Part shown: in pieces, positions 22,080 to 36,343 of the stretch
Numbering within the stretch: the stretch's first letter is position 1
How the letters are laid out: each line of letters begins with the position of its first letter
Source: Schizophyllum amplum
Taxonomy: Eukaryota; Basidiomycota; Agaricomycetes; Agaricales; Schizophyllaceae
DNA length: 64,000 nucleotides
NCBI GenBank assembly: GCA_007026445.1
Contig: VDMD01000002.1
Location: forward strand, 3,410,001-3,474,000
Reading direction: 5' to 3'
Notes under the pieces: model-generated
What the model was told of the DNA's origin: nothing
Databases searched by the model: none
Seen by the model: the letters and a program-made list of their open reading frames with translations, nothing else
Program-made: the position numbers and the translations under genes

Positions 22080-23128
22080 CTAGACTATGAAGGAAGCGCA
22101 AACCTGCATGTACGGTTTCTATCAGCACTATATAGGCCCGCAGCAAAAGTCGATGTGTACTCACGCAAGGAAACTCGCACTTGAAGACCTCAGGTAGGCC
22201 TTCCGTGCCCACAATGCGCTGCAAGCGGCGCACAATTTCTTCCGACGCTGCGGAGAACAGTGTCTGCACTTGGTCCTCTGAGGCCACTGTCCCCTCTTGC
22301 GTCGATTCGCAGGCTAATGATGCAACCACGAGCAGCCACGAACCTCGCCCGTCGCGGGACCCCTTGGCGTTCTCGCTCCTCAACTTTACCACCGTGTCTG
22401 CGAGAGCAGCTCCCGAGACGCGTCGCACCCGCCGGAGGATGCGCTCAAGAGTGAGAGCGAAGTCGCCTCGTACGTCAGTGCCGGACCGCAGTGCGTGGCG
22501 GTATAAGTCCTGGGGCGAGGTGCGATAGCCGAGGATAAGGCGGGCTGGCGGACAGGCGCAGGCAGGGCGCTTCGGGATGCTTTTAGACTTCAAAACGGTC
22601 AGCGTGAACGATGATAATCCCTCCCGAAAAGATCTGGCTCACCACTGTACCCTCTTGTACCGCAAAACGATACAAAACTGGCATGTCTTCCGTTGGCATT
22701 GCCTCCTGGAAACGCCTCAACAGCACATCCGGCACCACCATGTCCTCCGCCCGCGGAGTCATCGGCTTGACCAGGATAAGCCAGCAGATTTCTGCCTGCG
22801 AGCTCACGCTTCTACCGCCACTCGTGTCGGCCAACTCGTTGACGCCGCCGCCTCCGCCGTTGCTAGCGCCCTCCCACACCACCTCCAGTAACCCGTTGCC
22901 CTCGCAGACCCCAGTCGCGTTCTTCAGCCGGCGGAGAAACGCGTGTACGGTCAGCCCCGTGTCTTCGCACACGCCGAAGCCGCGAAGGGCAGCTCTGCGA
23001 GCGATACGCGCAGGTGTGGTGAGGTAGCCGAGTGCGTAGAGGATGGGGCCTGCATATGGTTCCCCACCGTGTTGCGCGGCATATTCTGGAGGGAAGAGTA
23101 GAGGCGGAGTTCGGTTGGGCGAGGGCAT
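22080..23128 (-). CDS. Unknown protein with an internally duplicated domain
   Basis: Exons 22643..23128, 22165..22587 and 22080..22103 (introns of 55 and 61 nt, both phase 0) give 310 aa. Function unknown. The two halves look like copies of one ~140-residue module. The first has ILYALGYLTTPARIARRAALRG, then WLILVKP and VPDVLLRRFQEAMPTED-MPVLYRF. The second has LILGYRTSPQDLYRHALRSG, then WLLVVAS and VQTLFSAASEEIVRRLQRI. The join across the first intron keeps the frame, and no ATG exists for the second module, so this is one gene rather than two. No signal peptide or membrane segment was seen. The family is probably restricted to basidiomycetes; that is inference. Confidence 0.72.
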
Positions 23129-23689
23129 GTGGGTACGGCGAGTGGCGGGTCAGTGGCAGGGCGGAGCTATAACAGCGAGAGAAATAGGGGCGAAGGCACC
23201 ACAACGGCCTTTGCAACAAACAAAAACTGGGCCATTGTTGAAAAGTGGCGGGACCATGCGAACGGATATGCAGGCAGCGCAGCCCCTGTAAGTGTGAGTG
23301 ATATAAGATCATCTACGAAACGATGAGCATACTTGTTTCGCCTTGCATGTTGGACACACCAAAGCATACCGCAAGAGACGGTCGCACCATACGAGCGTCG
23401 GATCACCAGCAAAGAGATCAAGGGCCCATTTATCATGCGTCGTGACAAGACCACATTCGAGATACGGTGCACGAAAGAAAACATACGAGATGTAATAGCA
23501 CGAGCGACATTAAAAATGACTGGTACGGTGGGTGCAGCTGGTACGTGAGGTGCAACTATGCTGCTGAAGTAAGTGAGTGCGGATGATATGGCAAATAGAT
23601 AGCATAAATACTATTGCTGTACAATTATTGCAGGCGGACGTTCGTTGCGTGGAACTCCATTGATGTCCTTCAAGACAAGATCGGCCCGT

Positions 23690-26600
23690 TCATGCATCGC
23701 GTAAGCCAATGCGCACGAAGAGGGTGGAGAAGAGATACTGCGAGAGGTGCGCATCGTGAAGGGGGAGATGTCGGTATCCTGCGTAAAGTGGTCAGCATAG
23801 AGCACTTGGGCGCAGTCGATCGTCACCGACCTCTTGCTAACGCTCCGAGACTGGAACAATACACTGCCAGAGGCATGTCATCCTCATCTACGCTCCCCCG
23901 CTCCTGCTTCACTTCGAACCGCACGAAGATGAGGTCGTGCATGCTCTCTCCGCCCGCGACGGTGAACGGTATCCGCAGCCTCTCCTCCCACACCGGGTTG
24001 AACCCATTACTCCGCACAGCCGACGTGCGCACGAAGATGCGTTTGGCAGCGCCGTCACCATTGGCGTCCGCCGACTGCGTCTCGTTCGACTCGTCCGTGG
24101 CGGGCGCGCGCTGGAGAAGATGCCACTCGGGCACGTGGATGCTGACCTCGACGTATGGGTCGACGATGCCGGTGACCTCACGCCCGTTCTCATCCTTTGC
24201 GCGCGGAAGCTGCTGCGCGGAGATAACCTCCACCTGGAGGAGCTTGGAGACTGTGTGCGCGAAGGCGTCGCGGTTGGGCGCTCGCAGCGGTGTGGGTTTC
24301 AAGACATACCCCCGATGGCCGTTACGTTGGAACATGGCATGATTGAGCATGTAGGTAAGGTCTAAAAGCTGTGTAAGCAGGGTCTTTTCAGAGGCGGGAA
24401 GAGCCAGCGCACCGAACGTCTGCCAGTTGATAGCCACGATTTGCGCGCCAGCACACCAGTACCGCACCACAGCCTCAGCGGGGAAGTTACTTGAGCTCAC
24501 GCGCGTGCCCCGTGGGTAGACGCGCACGAGATGGTCTCTACAGTGCTTCGCCAGATCCAGCATCCCCGTTGGCGTCTTCAGAATCATCTTGTTCGCGCGA
24601 GTCTCCGAGAGCGAGAACATGTGCGACGGCGCGTACGTCTCCTTCTTGTTCAGCCCGCGGCACTTGACGCCCATCGTGTACACCAGCAACGCCAGCAGCT
24701 CCCGCGCCATTTTCGGCTTCGGGGGAACGTTGTCAGATTGGCGGTGCGACATGCTGGATTTGCGCCAGTGCATGGGCGGCGGTGGGGGTGGCGAGGAGGC
24801 AGTGTTACCGTTCACAATGGCAGGCGCGGAGACGGCGGTGGCGGCGGCAGCCGAGGCACGAGCGGCGTTGGAGTTGGATCGTCGTGTGCGTACCCGCTGC
24901 AGGACGCTCTTTGAGAAGTCTAACGCAGATGTCAGCTACACTCATGCACATCAAGATATACCAACGCACCCTTCATCGTGCTCGCGTAATCCGAGAGCCC
25001 GCCCGCGTCAAAGAAGTCGGAGTCGGAGGTCGTCGACGACGTCAGGTCAAGGTCAGCCGGCGCATCCGGGTTGCGCGCTTGCCCGACATGCACATTCTTC
25101 GACTTCAGCAATATCTTGCCATGCAGCTCCTCCGGGCTCGGCAGCTGGTCGATCTGCATCCCATCCTCCGGCATATCGTCCACTGCCTCCACGCGCACGA
25201 GCTTCTCCCCAAACTCCTCGATCATGACACGCGCGACCTGTACCTGCCCGAGCACGCTGCAGTGCATTTCGGCGGATATGATGAGCGGGTACGGGCTCGC
25301 GACGAAGCCGTACTTGGCGATGGCCGCGCACACAGCGCGCAGGGGCACCTTCGACACGAGCGTCTTGCCGTGGAAGATGAGCGGCTCGGAGGAGGGCGTC
25401 GGGCCGTCATAGATATCCACCTCGACGCTGCGGCAGCCGCTCAGGAGAGCGCGGATGTAACCCTCGACGGTGCTTATGCCGACGAGCTGGTGACCGACGA
25501 GATATGTGTTGTGCGAGGAGGAAATGTAGTATTCGGAGAGCGGCCGGGTCATGTCGTGCGGTGGGTCATCGTCCAATGCCGCGTTGTCCGATGATAGCAG
25601 GAAGGAAGTGAAGGAATCGAGCGAAAAGTTGGGGGAAGGACTGAGTGCATCTGTGTGAAGTGGGGAACAGGGTACCTCAGTCGGTGGCGTATTGGGAGGG
25701 GTGGAGGTGGACGCATGCTTGTCGTAAAGAGCCCTGAGTTCCGCATCGGATAACTTGGAGTTCTGCTCCTCGCGCATGAACTTGGCGAATGTTGTGAAGT
25801 CGAACACGCCGCCATCCGCCGCCGCCAGCTTCTTGTATAGCCTCTCCACCTCTGGTCGCGCCTTAAGGAGCTTCACGAAGAGGCGGAAGTCGTCGAAGTC
25901 AAGATAGTCGCGGCGATGCCGGTCCGCTTGCTGCGCGACGGATCAGCAGGCGGTTGCGTGCGATACACCATACGCACTTTGAACAGCCTCTGCAAGTCCT
26001 CCGACGCCGAATTAATGTTCAGCTGACGGCAGAGCTTCTCCACTTCGTCGAAGACGAGCACATGATCACGCTGTTCGTCGGCGGTCTTCCAGTACTGCTT
26101 CTCCCACACAGCCTGCCGCATTTCTCCGTGCCCCAGGCCGGTCATGAGCGCCGCGCGGATGGTATGCAACTTGCGGAGGGTGCTGTCCCACATGACGAAA
26201 GCGTCGTGGGTGGGCGCGATGAGGTGCAGTGTCTTGTAGTTCCCGCCGAGTATGTAGACGATCGTGAGCCACCGACTCTCGTACTCTTCCGAAAGCTGGA
26301 ATTGCTGGCGATGATGCCTGGCGTCCGTCCCTGAGCGAATCTCCTTGATGTTCTCGATTGGAACTAGCGGGGGGAAGTCAGCGCGCTGTGGCGGGGGAGT
26401 CGGTGGACACGCACTGAATCGGTGTTGCCTCCCCTCCCATACAATGTGCCCCAGATCCGCGTCCACGCGGAAGACGACGCGCTTGCGCTTCTTGCTGGTC
26501 ACCTTGTCCATCGGTGTCCCATCCTTCAGCATTTGCGGCACCACGACTTCGCTTGACGACGACGGTTGGGCCGGGGGATCAGGCAACTCGCTGCTTGTCC

Positions 26601-26889
26601 TGACAAGTGCGACATCTACGGATGCGGAACGCTTGGGAGATTGTGGGGGAGCTGGTCCCGAGTGCTGCGCGCTGGATACGGAGCGTACACGTCGCATGTA
26701 CTTGTTCTCGCGGACCTCCTTGTACTTCCGGCGTATCGACTCGGTGAGCTTGGTGCGCCCCATCTTCCGGGGAGTCAGTGGCGATGAGTTGGTATCGGTG
26801 AGCTCCTGCACGACGGGCTGTCCGTTCGGCGCCAGGAGATTCGAGGCGCGACGCAGCGCCCGTTCTGAAAGTGTCGGTGCACGATCCAT
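23690..26889 (-). CDS. Phosphoinositide-specific phospholipase C, delta type
   Basis: Hydrolyses phosphatidylinositol 4,5-bisphosphate to IP3 and diacylglycerol at the plasma membrane, Ca2+-dependent (family knowledge). Six exons (26415..26889, 25978..26363, 24970..25930, 24413..24919, 23831..24361, 23690..23778) give 982 aa. The order is a basic/Ser N-terminus and a PH domain (about 135-260, ending near IRAALMTGLG). EF-hand-like helices follow (ADRHRRDYLDFDDF at about 288). The X box has catalytic HNTYL and FHGKTL and the Ca2+ ligands VEVDIYDG and ISAEMHC. The Y box runs from KPKMARELLALLVYTMG to GYVLKP, and a C2 domain runs from about 813 to the end. It is longer than animal delta isoforms, as is usual in fungi. 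Two introns are 51 nt without stops. The last donor (GTCGGT at 23830) is weak but restores the conserved C2 end. Confidence 0.93.
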
Positions 26890-28133
26890 TTCTGAAGGAC
26901 CTGGGGTTATGAGAGAAAGACTCGGAATGATTGGTGAAGGTTAAGGAAGCATCAGCGCCCGCGAAGAGCAGACTATCGCCCGCGATTCGTGGTGGTAAGA
27001 AGTAAGAAACAGAGAAATATTTTAGTCTCCCAAGGCAGACGTTCAGGGGAAATATTTGTACCTTTGTAACATGACTTTTGCCCTAATTTTGGATGGGCGC
27101 TTAGCGCGCGTTTAGCGCGCAGAGGGCACTTGATATCATATAATACCAGCTATCAGTGCATAGTACTTGGCAAGGTATGCCAAGAGCGATGGATTATTGC
27201 ATGCCGCAAGGGAGCACACGTGGAGTGGAACAATAGAAACGTCCTTATCCGGTAATCCCATTGTTCGGAATACTAACAAAGAACAATTCGCGGACGGATT
27301 ATCCTCCTTGCTTTTGACTACTCCTACTTATCGAAGCTGGAGCCTTATGATACCCTTGAGCGTGTCCGACAATAATTGTTGGTTGTTCACCGCCTTCTGC
27401 AGCCTCCGCGAGATGCAAGTCTGGTACACTGACTCCGACCCCCCACTGCTGCTCCTCGGAGCCACCTCGTGCCCCGGACCTTCACCAAGCCCTGTTGTCC
27501 TCATCCATCATCTCCGCCTAGAACCGCACTGATGAGTTCCCCGCGGAGCGGAAGCCTGGTCAGCCTACACACCTTGACCCCGCCTTGCGCAGGCAGCGTG
27601 TTGTACGACGCCCTGCAGGCGCGCCTCTGTCAACGCAGATCAGCCGGCGTTCTTGTTTCTCCGTACGCGTACGAGGATCGAGCTGTTGAGGCCGAGCCCT
27701 CGGAACCGTGCACCCCATTGACACTACAATTTACACTCACGGATTCGCCCACCTTTCGCGGATGAAGTGCCTACATGAACAGTCGAATCTCGGTCAGTTC
27801 TCGGGCTCGCTACAGTTGGAAGCCTCGCTTCCACTGGGACTCACCCTCACTAGTTTCCCCCAGACGGCACTGATCATCGAAGGTCGATGTAGGATCTCGA
27901 TCATGGCTGCTCGTGAAGTCGGTGAAAGCACAGTACCGTCGTCCAGACTAGACCGTGAAAGTCAGTAGGAATCCAGGGCGCAAGCCGTACCTCGGCGACG
28001 GGGGCCCAGGGGAAACCAGGGGGAAACTCATCACTCATGATCAGCTGATCACCTTGAACAAGGGGTCCATTGTTCTTTCGGCAAATGCCGAATAGGCCTC
28101 AACACCGTGCTTCATGTTGAGAAAGAAACGGCA
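26890..28133. other. Intergenic, no gene supported
   Basis: A 1.2-kb gap upstream of the phospholipase C gene. Small frames between 27160 and 27970 have no recognisable similarity and no consistent splice extensions. It may hold promoter sequence for the phospholipase gene near 26890-27000. Confidence 0.5.
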
Positions 28134-28135
28134 TA

Positions 28136-28564
28136 CTATTCGTCACCCAGTGTATAAATATTCGTTGCGGATATTGACACACTGTCCAAACGACCTCTTG
28201 TGGTCGGAAAATTTCGCTGAAAAACCCTAGGCATACGTTTTTATGTACCCCAAACACGATGGTGAACACCGCTTGAGCATAGCTGCAGTCGTTGTTGAGA
28301 GGCAGCCTCGACGAGCAGGAAACGAAGGATTGATGCCATCACTGGCATCAATGTATCTCTCGTTTTCCTGGAGGCCTCTGGGCGAGCAGCTGGCCACCGC
28401 TTTCGGCTATGAAGAAGCGGTCTTCACCATCGTATTCAGCGTACATAATTGTATACAGATCCGTCTTTTTAACGAGATTTTCCAACCACAAGAGGTCGAT
28501 TGGACAGTGTGTCAATATTGATGGGCTGATCTCAACGAATGTTTATACACTGGGTGACGAATAG
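28136..28564. mobile_element. Fold-back MITE, TA-flanked (429 bp)
   Basis: The ends are inverted copies of CTATTCGTCACCCAGTGTAT and are flanked by TA on both sides (28134-28135 and 28565-28566). A second inverted block (ATATTGACACACTGTCCAA... CCTCTTGTGG) lies further in. The middle is also inverted: CGATGGTGAACACCGCTT near 28258 pairs with AAGCGGTCTTCACCATCG near 28414. The centre is the perfect palindrome ATTGATGCCA/TGGCATCAAT (28329-28338 and 28343-28352). Almost the whole element is therefore one imperfect hairpin. The TA duplication suggests mobilisation by a Tc1/mariner-type transposase; that is inference. Confidence 0.85.
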
Positions 28565-28566
28565 TA

Positions 28567-29019
28567 ACGCCTGTGCTTGGCTCAACAACCTCGCAGCTCA
28601 AGTGAAAACAAGCGCAGACTTACGATTGATGAGCATCATCGTGACTCAAGCTTCAAACGCTCAGGCTCTCTTCTCACCGCGTCTCTGTCTCTGCGGCGCA
28701 GCTGCCCGGTCTGAATGCCGTCTGGTCGAAACCCGACAGCAGCCCGACGGCCAAGGCGGAACACAGTGCTCAGAAAGCCTTCTCCAACAAAATTCATGCT
28801 GCGTCTCTGCTCACGCCGGTCCCGTCAATGGCGCGCAGCCCGCCCGAAACACGTCGTCATCCCGATTTGTGTGCTCGGTACGGGGCTAACCGAAGCACAA
28901 TGGAGCGCGTCGCTGTGCTGACCGCGCTCGCCACCGCGCCAACCGAACGCCCGAAATGTCTGTACTCATCCACACCACCGCGCGCAGCGACCGCGGGGCG
29001 CAGCGGCGCTTGGCGGGCG
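28567..29019. other. Intergenic upstream of actin, no gene recognised
   Basis: A 450-bp region between the MITE and the actin TATA element; presumably upstream promoter sequence of the actin gene. Confidence 0.45.
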
Positions 29020-29028
29020 TATTAAAAG
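29020..29028 (+). promoter_or_regulatory. TATA-like element of the divergent actin gene
   Basis: TATTAAAAG lies 91 bp upstream of the actin ATG, followed by a pyrimidine-rich stretch (CTCTCTTGCCCTCTGC), as is common before fungal transcription starts. Confidence 0.55.
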
Positions 29029-29118
29029 GTGGGATGCGGATTGGCTGATGTAGTATCTCTCTTGCCCTCTGCATCCTAGTCGTCCTTTATCGATATCCAC
29101 TGCCCCTTCGAGTTCAAC

Positions 29119-30725
29119 ATGATGGATGACGATATTCAGGCCGTGGTGAGTGGTCTGTCTTGGCAGGACTTTGCTTGCTGGTTGTGCTAACCGACTGGCT
29201 GGCCAGGTCATCGACAATGGTTCCGGCATGTGCAAGGCGGGATGTGAGTACTCCTTTTTGTTGTAATTCATTTCTTCTGACACAGAATTTGCAGTTGCTG
29301 GTAGGGATACACCGTGTATGTGATGAGCACGCTAGCTCACAACTGCTATCAGGCGACGATGCTCCTCGCGCTGTGTTCCCGTAGGTGCCACAATTCTACT
29401 GTCCTCGTTGTCCTCACGGTCGCCTAGATCCCTCGTCGGACGTCCTCGTCACATGGGCGTGATGGTCGGCCTCTCGAGCAAGGACTCTTACGTTGGGTAC
29501 ACCCTCTAATTTTTGCTCTATCGCTTTTCCTGACCCCTTACCAGCGACGAAGCGCAGGCCAAGCGCGGCGTCCTTACCCTCAAGTATCCCATCGAGCACG
29601 GCACCGTGACCAACTGGGACGACATGGAAAAGATCTGGCACCACACCTACTACAACGAACTGCGCGTCGCGCCCGAGGAACACCCCGTCCTCCTCACCGA
29701 GGCGCCCCTCAACCCCAAGACGAACCGCGAGAAGATGACGCAGATCATGTTCGAGACGTTTAACGTGCCCGCCTTCTATGTGTCCATCCAGGCCGTGCTC
29801 TCCCTCTACGCGTCGGGCCGCACCACGGGCATCGTGCTCGACTCGGGCGACGGTGTCACGCACACGGTGCCCATCTACGAGGGGTTCTCGCTGCCGCATG
29901 CGATTCAGCGCCTTGACCTCGCAGGGCGCGACCTGACGGAGCGGCTGGTGACGAACCTCGGCGAGCGCGGCTACTCGTTCACGACGTCGGCGGAGAAGGA
30001 GGTGGTCCGTGATATCAAGGAGAAGCTGTGCTACGTCGCGCTTGACTTTGAGCAGGAGTTGATGACGGCGGCGCAGTCGTCAGTGGTGGAGAAGACGTAC
30101 GAGCTACCTGATGGGCAAGTGCTCACGATCGGTAACGAGCGGTCGGTGTTTGTGTCCTGCGGTTATCTAGCAGTCCGCTTACTTGCTCACAGTTTCCGCG
30201 CGCCAGAGGCGTTGTTCCAGCCCTCCATGCTGGGCCTGGAATCCAGCGGGATCGCGGATTTGACGTATGTTACCCCGAATTCCTTTCTGCGCGATGCTCA
30301 CGCTGGCAACGTTTGTAGCTGGCAGTCCATCTACAAGTGCGATCTCGACATTCGGCGCGACCTTTACGGAAACGTCGTCGTGTCCGGAGGCACCACTATG
30401 CTTCCCGGTCTCTCCGACCGCATGCAGAAAGAGCTCACTGACCTGGCACCGGCCAACATGAAGGTCAGCCATGGACTTTCAAAGCGACGGTCCTCGGCGC
30501 TTACCCAAATATGTTGTTGCGCAGATCAAGATCGTCTCCCCGCCGGAGCGCAAGTACAGCGTCTGGATCGGCGGCTCCATCCTCGCCTCGCTGTCGACCT
30601 TCCAGAACATGTGGTGCTCGAAGCAGGAGTACGATGAGTCGGGCCCGGGGATCGTTCATCGCAGTGAGTGGCGCTTCCATCCGACACGACGATGCCGGGC
30701 TAACGCGTACACAGAATGCTTCTAG
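29119..30725 (+). CDS. Actin, divergent second paralog
   Basis: Ten exons: 29119..29145, 29207..29243, 29295..29300, 29353..29380, 29428..29496, 29545..30141, 30193..30264, 30319..30463, 30525..30663, 30715..30725. They encode 376 aa, one more than standard actin because of a second Met. ATP-binding signatures are intact ([33 protein letters not shown]) and the C-terminus is KCF. Compared with the conventional actin at 45645 it differs in the DNase-I-binding loop ([12 protein letters not shown] against [12 protein letters not shown]). It also differs at [33 protein letters not shown] and WQSIYK. It has two introns the other lacks (inside the codon before WQSIYK and before the last three residues) and shares a 6-nt microexon. 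It probably makes filaments but may be specialised; expression is unknown. Confidence 0.95.
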
Positions 30726-30835
30726 TATAGTATCGTGGATGTAGAATGTGGCAATAATGACGCTGTTTTTACAATGCTTTGATCAGTGCGCTCGTCGCTA
30801 AGCACCCGCTGGTCCATAGGCTGCGACCCACCCTG

Positions 30836-30975
30836 AGAGCATCTCTACAGCCTTGGGATGTCCTCCAAGCCTTGGGACCTCCCTTAACATCTCTATCAAG
30901 CCTTACGGTGCGTCTTCAACCTTAGTATGTCTCTCCAGCATCATGAGGTCCCTCCAGCCTTGGGATTCCTTGGAA
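30836..30975. repeat. Degenerate tandem repeat downstream of actin
   Basis: Loose repeats of a 17-22-bp unit around CAGCCTTGGGATGTCC / CAAGCCTTGGGACCTCC / CAGCCTTGGGATTCC, about six units. No coding potential. Just 3' of the actin gene, possibly in its downstream region. Confidence 0.6.
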
Positions 30976-33830
<2,855 letters not shown>

Positions 33831-34342
33831 GGAGGGGTGGGTGGCGTCGAGGCTCAGGTGAATAACCGGCGCTGCTGCTCCTGATATAGCATGCCGTCGA
33901 GGCTCTAGAGCTGTGTCGACGGCGGATCGGTCGTTGTCGCGCCCACCGTTTACCATTCGCTATTCGCGCAGTGCAAGCAAGTACGTGTCGTTGCATCCTA
34001 TTACTTATTCTGCTGTACACTTCCTTCTTAGTCGTCGCTTATTCTGCTTCTTGTATCGTTGTTGTTGTTTGTTGTACGGATGCTGTTCGTCTCTCATCAT
34101 GCATGTCCGGTCGTTGTACTATGCTACTTGTAGAGGTACGGGGGGGTGGAGGATTTCTACACATGTTCATCTACATTATGTACTGCGCTCATATGCACCA
34201 TGTTGGCACTTTTCTATCTGCTGGTCCGCTTATCCACGCCTGAACGTTCTTCGGTGTGGAGATATTTTCGGCATCTGCCGCGCACAGCAAGCGGGAAGGC
34301 AACACGCGTAAACAATGCGATACAACGTCGTCCTTTACCTCC
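33831..34342. other. Intergenic, nothing recognised
   Basis: A 512-bp region between the kinase and the nucleotidyltransferase genes. T-rich sequence at 33960-34120 probably belongs to the 3' region of the kinase gene. Confidence 0.5.
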
Positions 34343-35191
34343 ATGACGCGTGGCATAGACGAGCTACCCTCCGCCGAGCAACTTGATGGGATAACATCCG
34401 ATGTTCAGCATGGAAGGCAGGACATAGCCATGATATGGACTCCTGCCGCGGACTGGCCTCCCGCTGTGCAAAACTTATCGATCCTGGACTCATCCTTCAA
34501 CCCGCCAACGCGAGCACATCTGGCTCTTGCATCATTATCTTCACTATCCAACAACAGGCAGACTCCGGGAAGTGAATCTTCTCACGCACTGCTTCTCCTG
34601 CTGTCTGTCCAAAATGCGGACAAGCCACCTCCGGACCCAGCGCGGGACGCGTCCTACGCACAGCGGCTTCAGATGATGATCCTCCTCGCGCAGGAACTGG
34701 GACCCCACACTGCGGTCGCAGTAACATCCGAACCGACCTTCGTCGGCAAAGCGCGCGTGCTGCGACGATGGCTGAACGCGCAGAAGGCCGGACCGCCGGC
34801 GGATGCGTCACTCTCCTTCCTCGTCGGCTACGATACGCTGCAGCGCATACTCGCGCCGAAGTACTATGGGAATACGGAGGCCATGCGCGCCGCCCTCGGC
34901 ACGTTCTTCGGCGAGCATGGCGCTCGTCTGCTCGTCGCGCGGCGCGACGCGGCGGCGTACCCCGCCTTTGACGGCGCGCCAGATCTGGAAGCGCATCTGG
35001 CAGAGTTTCACGCAGCAATCGAGACGGTGGACATGCAGGATGAGGACGGTGTAGCTGTAGACGATCTGATGAAGATCAGCTCGAGCGCGGTGAGGAAGGC
35101 AGTCTCACGGGACGACACAGGTTGGAAGGACATAGCGTCACCATGCATCGTCGACTACATACGCCAGCAACATCTTTATAGAGCTGCATGA
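34343..35191 (+). CDS. Pof1-like nucleotidyltransferase (NMNAT-related)
   Basis: Single exon, 282 aa from the ATG at 34343; the frame is open further upstream but without an ATG, and a later ATG at 34430 is also possible. The motif LDSSFNPPTRAHLALA is the (H/S)xGH-type signature region of nucleotidylyltransferases, in the S-FNPPT-AHL form of the yeast Pof1/NMNAT-like family. A second signature comes late (LMKISSSAVRKAV, equivalent to ISST-IR). Between them are the conserved LSFLVGYDTLQRILAPKYY and RLLVARRD. Pof1-type proteins are predicted NMN or cytidylyl transferases linked to stress and ubiquitin-dependent degradation in yeast. The substrate here is unproven. No signal peptide; probably cytosolic or nuclear. 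Confidence 0.85.
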   Translation: MTRGIDELPSAEQLDGITSDVQHGRQDIAMIWTPAADWPPAVQNLSILDSSFNPPTRAHLALASLSSLSNNRQTPGSESSHALLLLLSVQNADKPPPDPARDASYAQRLQMMILLAQELGPHTAVAVTSEPTFVGKARVLRRWLNAQKAGPPADASLSFLVGYDTLQRILAPKYYGNTEAMRAALGTFFGEHGARLLVARRDAAAYPAFDGAPDLEAHLAEFHAAIETVDMQDEDGVAVDDLMKISSSAVRKAVSRDDTGWKDIASPCIVDYIRQQHLYRAA

Positions 35192-36222
35192 CGCTCTTAC
35201 GTGCAGTACAACGAGCAACGTACCGGATGAATACCAAGCGCAACTCCCGGTGAAAAGTAGCGCGAAAGGAAACAAAGGAAAATACCAAAGGGGAAATTAC
35301 GGCACTCGGGCCGACGGCGAACTGCTTGTTCTTCCTGAGCCTCACGCCGAAGCGCCCTCAAATCAGGAGGTCTGCGGACGCCCACACTCTTATTGTCTTT
35401 CAAGCTGTGTCTTCTGACAAAAGTCAAGGAAGGTCTCTGTGTGGGTGCTTGATAGCATTAGACAATAAGCTTGAGAGAGGGCGCGTCAGTGCCCCTTCCC
35501 TGCGCCTCCCGGGTGAGCAACCCTTTGTTTTCTACATCAACAAGCTAAGCTCAATAGCTGGCGCATTATTCTCCGATCGAAACAAGAAAGCAGGACCCGC
35601 GCTGACGCGGCCCTGTCACTACCAAATCTAGCATCCCTTTGTACCCATTCCTGGTCGATGGAGACCTTTCACGCTGTCGCTACCCGTCGCCGCCGCCAGG
35701 CGCCCACAGAAGAACCCCGCAGCACAATAAGATCTCGGTCAGGCCGCGTTTCACGTCTCCCGTCGCCTAGACGTTATCACGCGGTGCTAGAGACGCGCCC
35801 ACGGTACGTGGGAGCGCGACGTACCATTTAGGTCGTCCTTGTACTATCGATTACAACCGAAAGATCGAGCTTCGGCAGCTTTCGTTCCTCCGGAATATTT
35901 ACATGGAGTGCAGTGCCGTCCTGGACAGCTTCCTGACAGCGGCACCGTGGCACAAGCGCCTCTGTGGGCCGGGCGGAGGTGCAAGTTGGCATCTACATGG
36001 CGGCCTTCGTGATTTTACTCGTCTTCTGCGGAGGCTCCATAACTTCCCAGCGCGACGTGGGAGTCTGCCAGGCGGCGCACAAGGCCTCACAAAAAGGCCC
36101 AATCGCAGAAGGCCGGCAGCTAGATGCCGAGGCGCCCACACACCGCAACAGCACCAAACACGGCGCTTCTCGCCATCAACCCATTCAGTAGTTCCTTTGA
36201 GAGGAACAAAAGAGCCTATGGC
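35192..36222. other. Intergenic, no gene supported
   Basis: About 1.0 kb between the Pof1-like gene and the TATA box of the next gene. Frames across 35900-36180 are open on both strands but have no recognisable motif. Confidence 0.5.
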
Positions 36223-36230
36223 TTATATAG
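36223..36230 (+). promoter_or_regulatory. TATA box (TTATATAG)
   Basis: TTATATAG about 115 bp upstream of the start codon at 36344, followed by a C/T-rich leader (CCCTTCACTCCCCACCTCTC), the usual layout of fungal core promoters. Confidence 0.6.
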
Positions 36231-36343
36231 CCTCCCGCCATGGCGCCCTTCACTCCCCACCTCTCTTGCCTCATCCCCCACCCGGCTTGTTCCTCGCCAC
36301 GCCCCGCTGCAAGCCCACCACACCCTCACCCTCACACTCGCCA

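Noticed and set aside
22069..22593. Separate downstream gene next to 22583..23128
   Set aside because: It lacks an ATG. A 55-nt intron with GTGAGC donor and CTGAC branch joins the two frames into one gene.
27469..27968. Possible small genes upstream of the MITE
   Set aside because: No recognisable domain, no consistent introns, and Pro/Cys-rich composition; not enough to call.
28243..28521. 92-aa frame inside the MITE
   Set aside because: The region is an inverted repeat by structure, and the frame shows no transposase motif.
29414..29899. Antisense frames over the actin genes (161 and 147 aa, also 45985..46428)
   Set aside because: They mirror each other because the sense strands are conserved actin; they have no features of their own.
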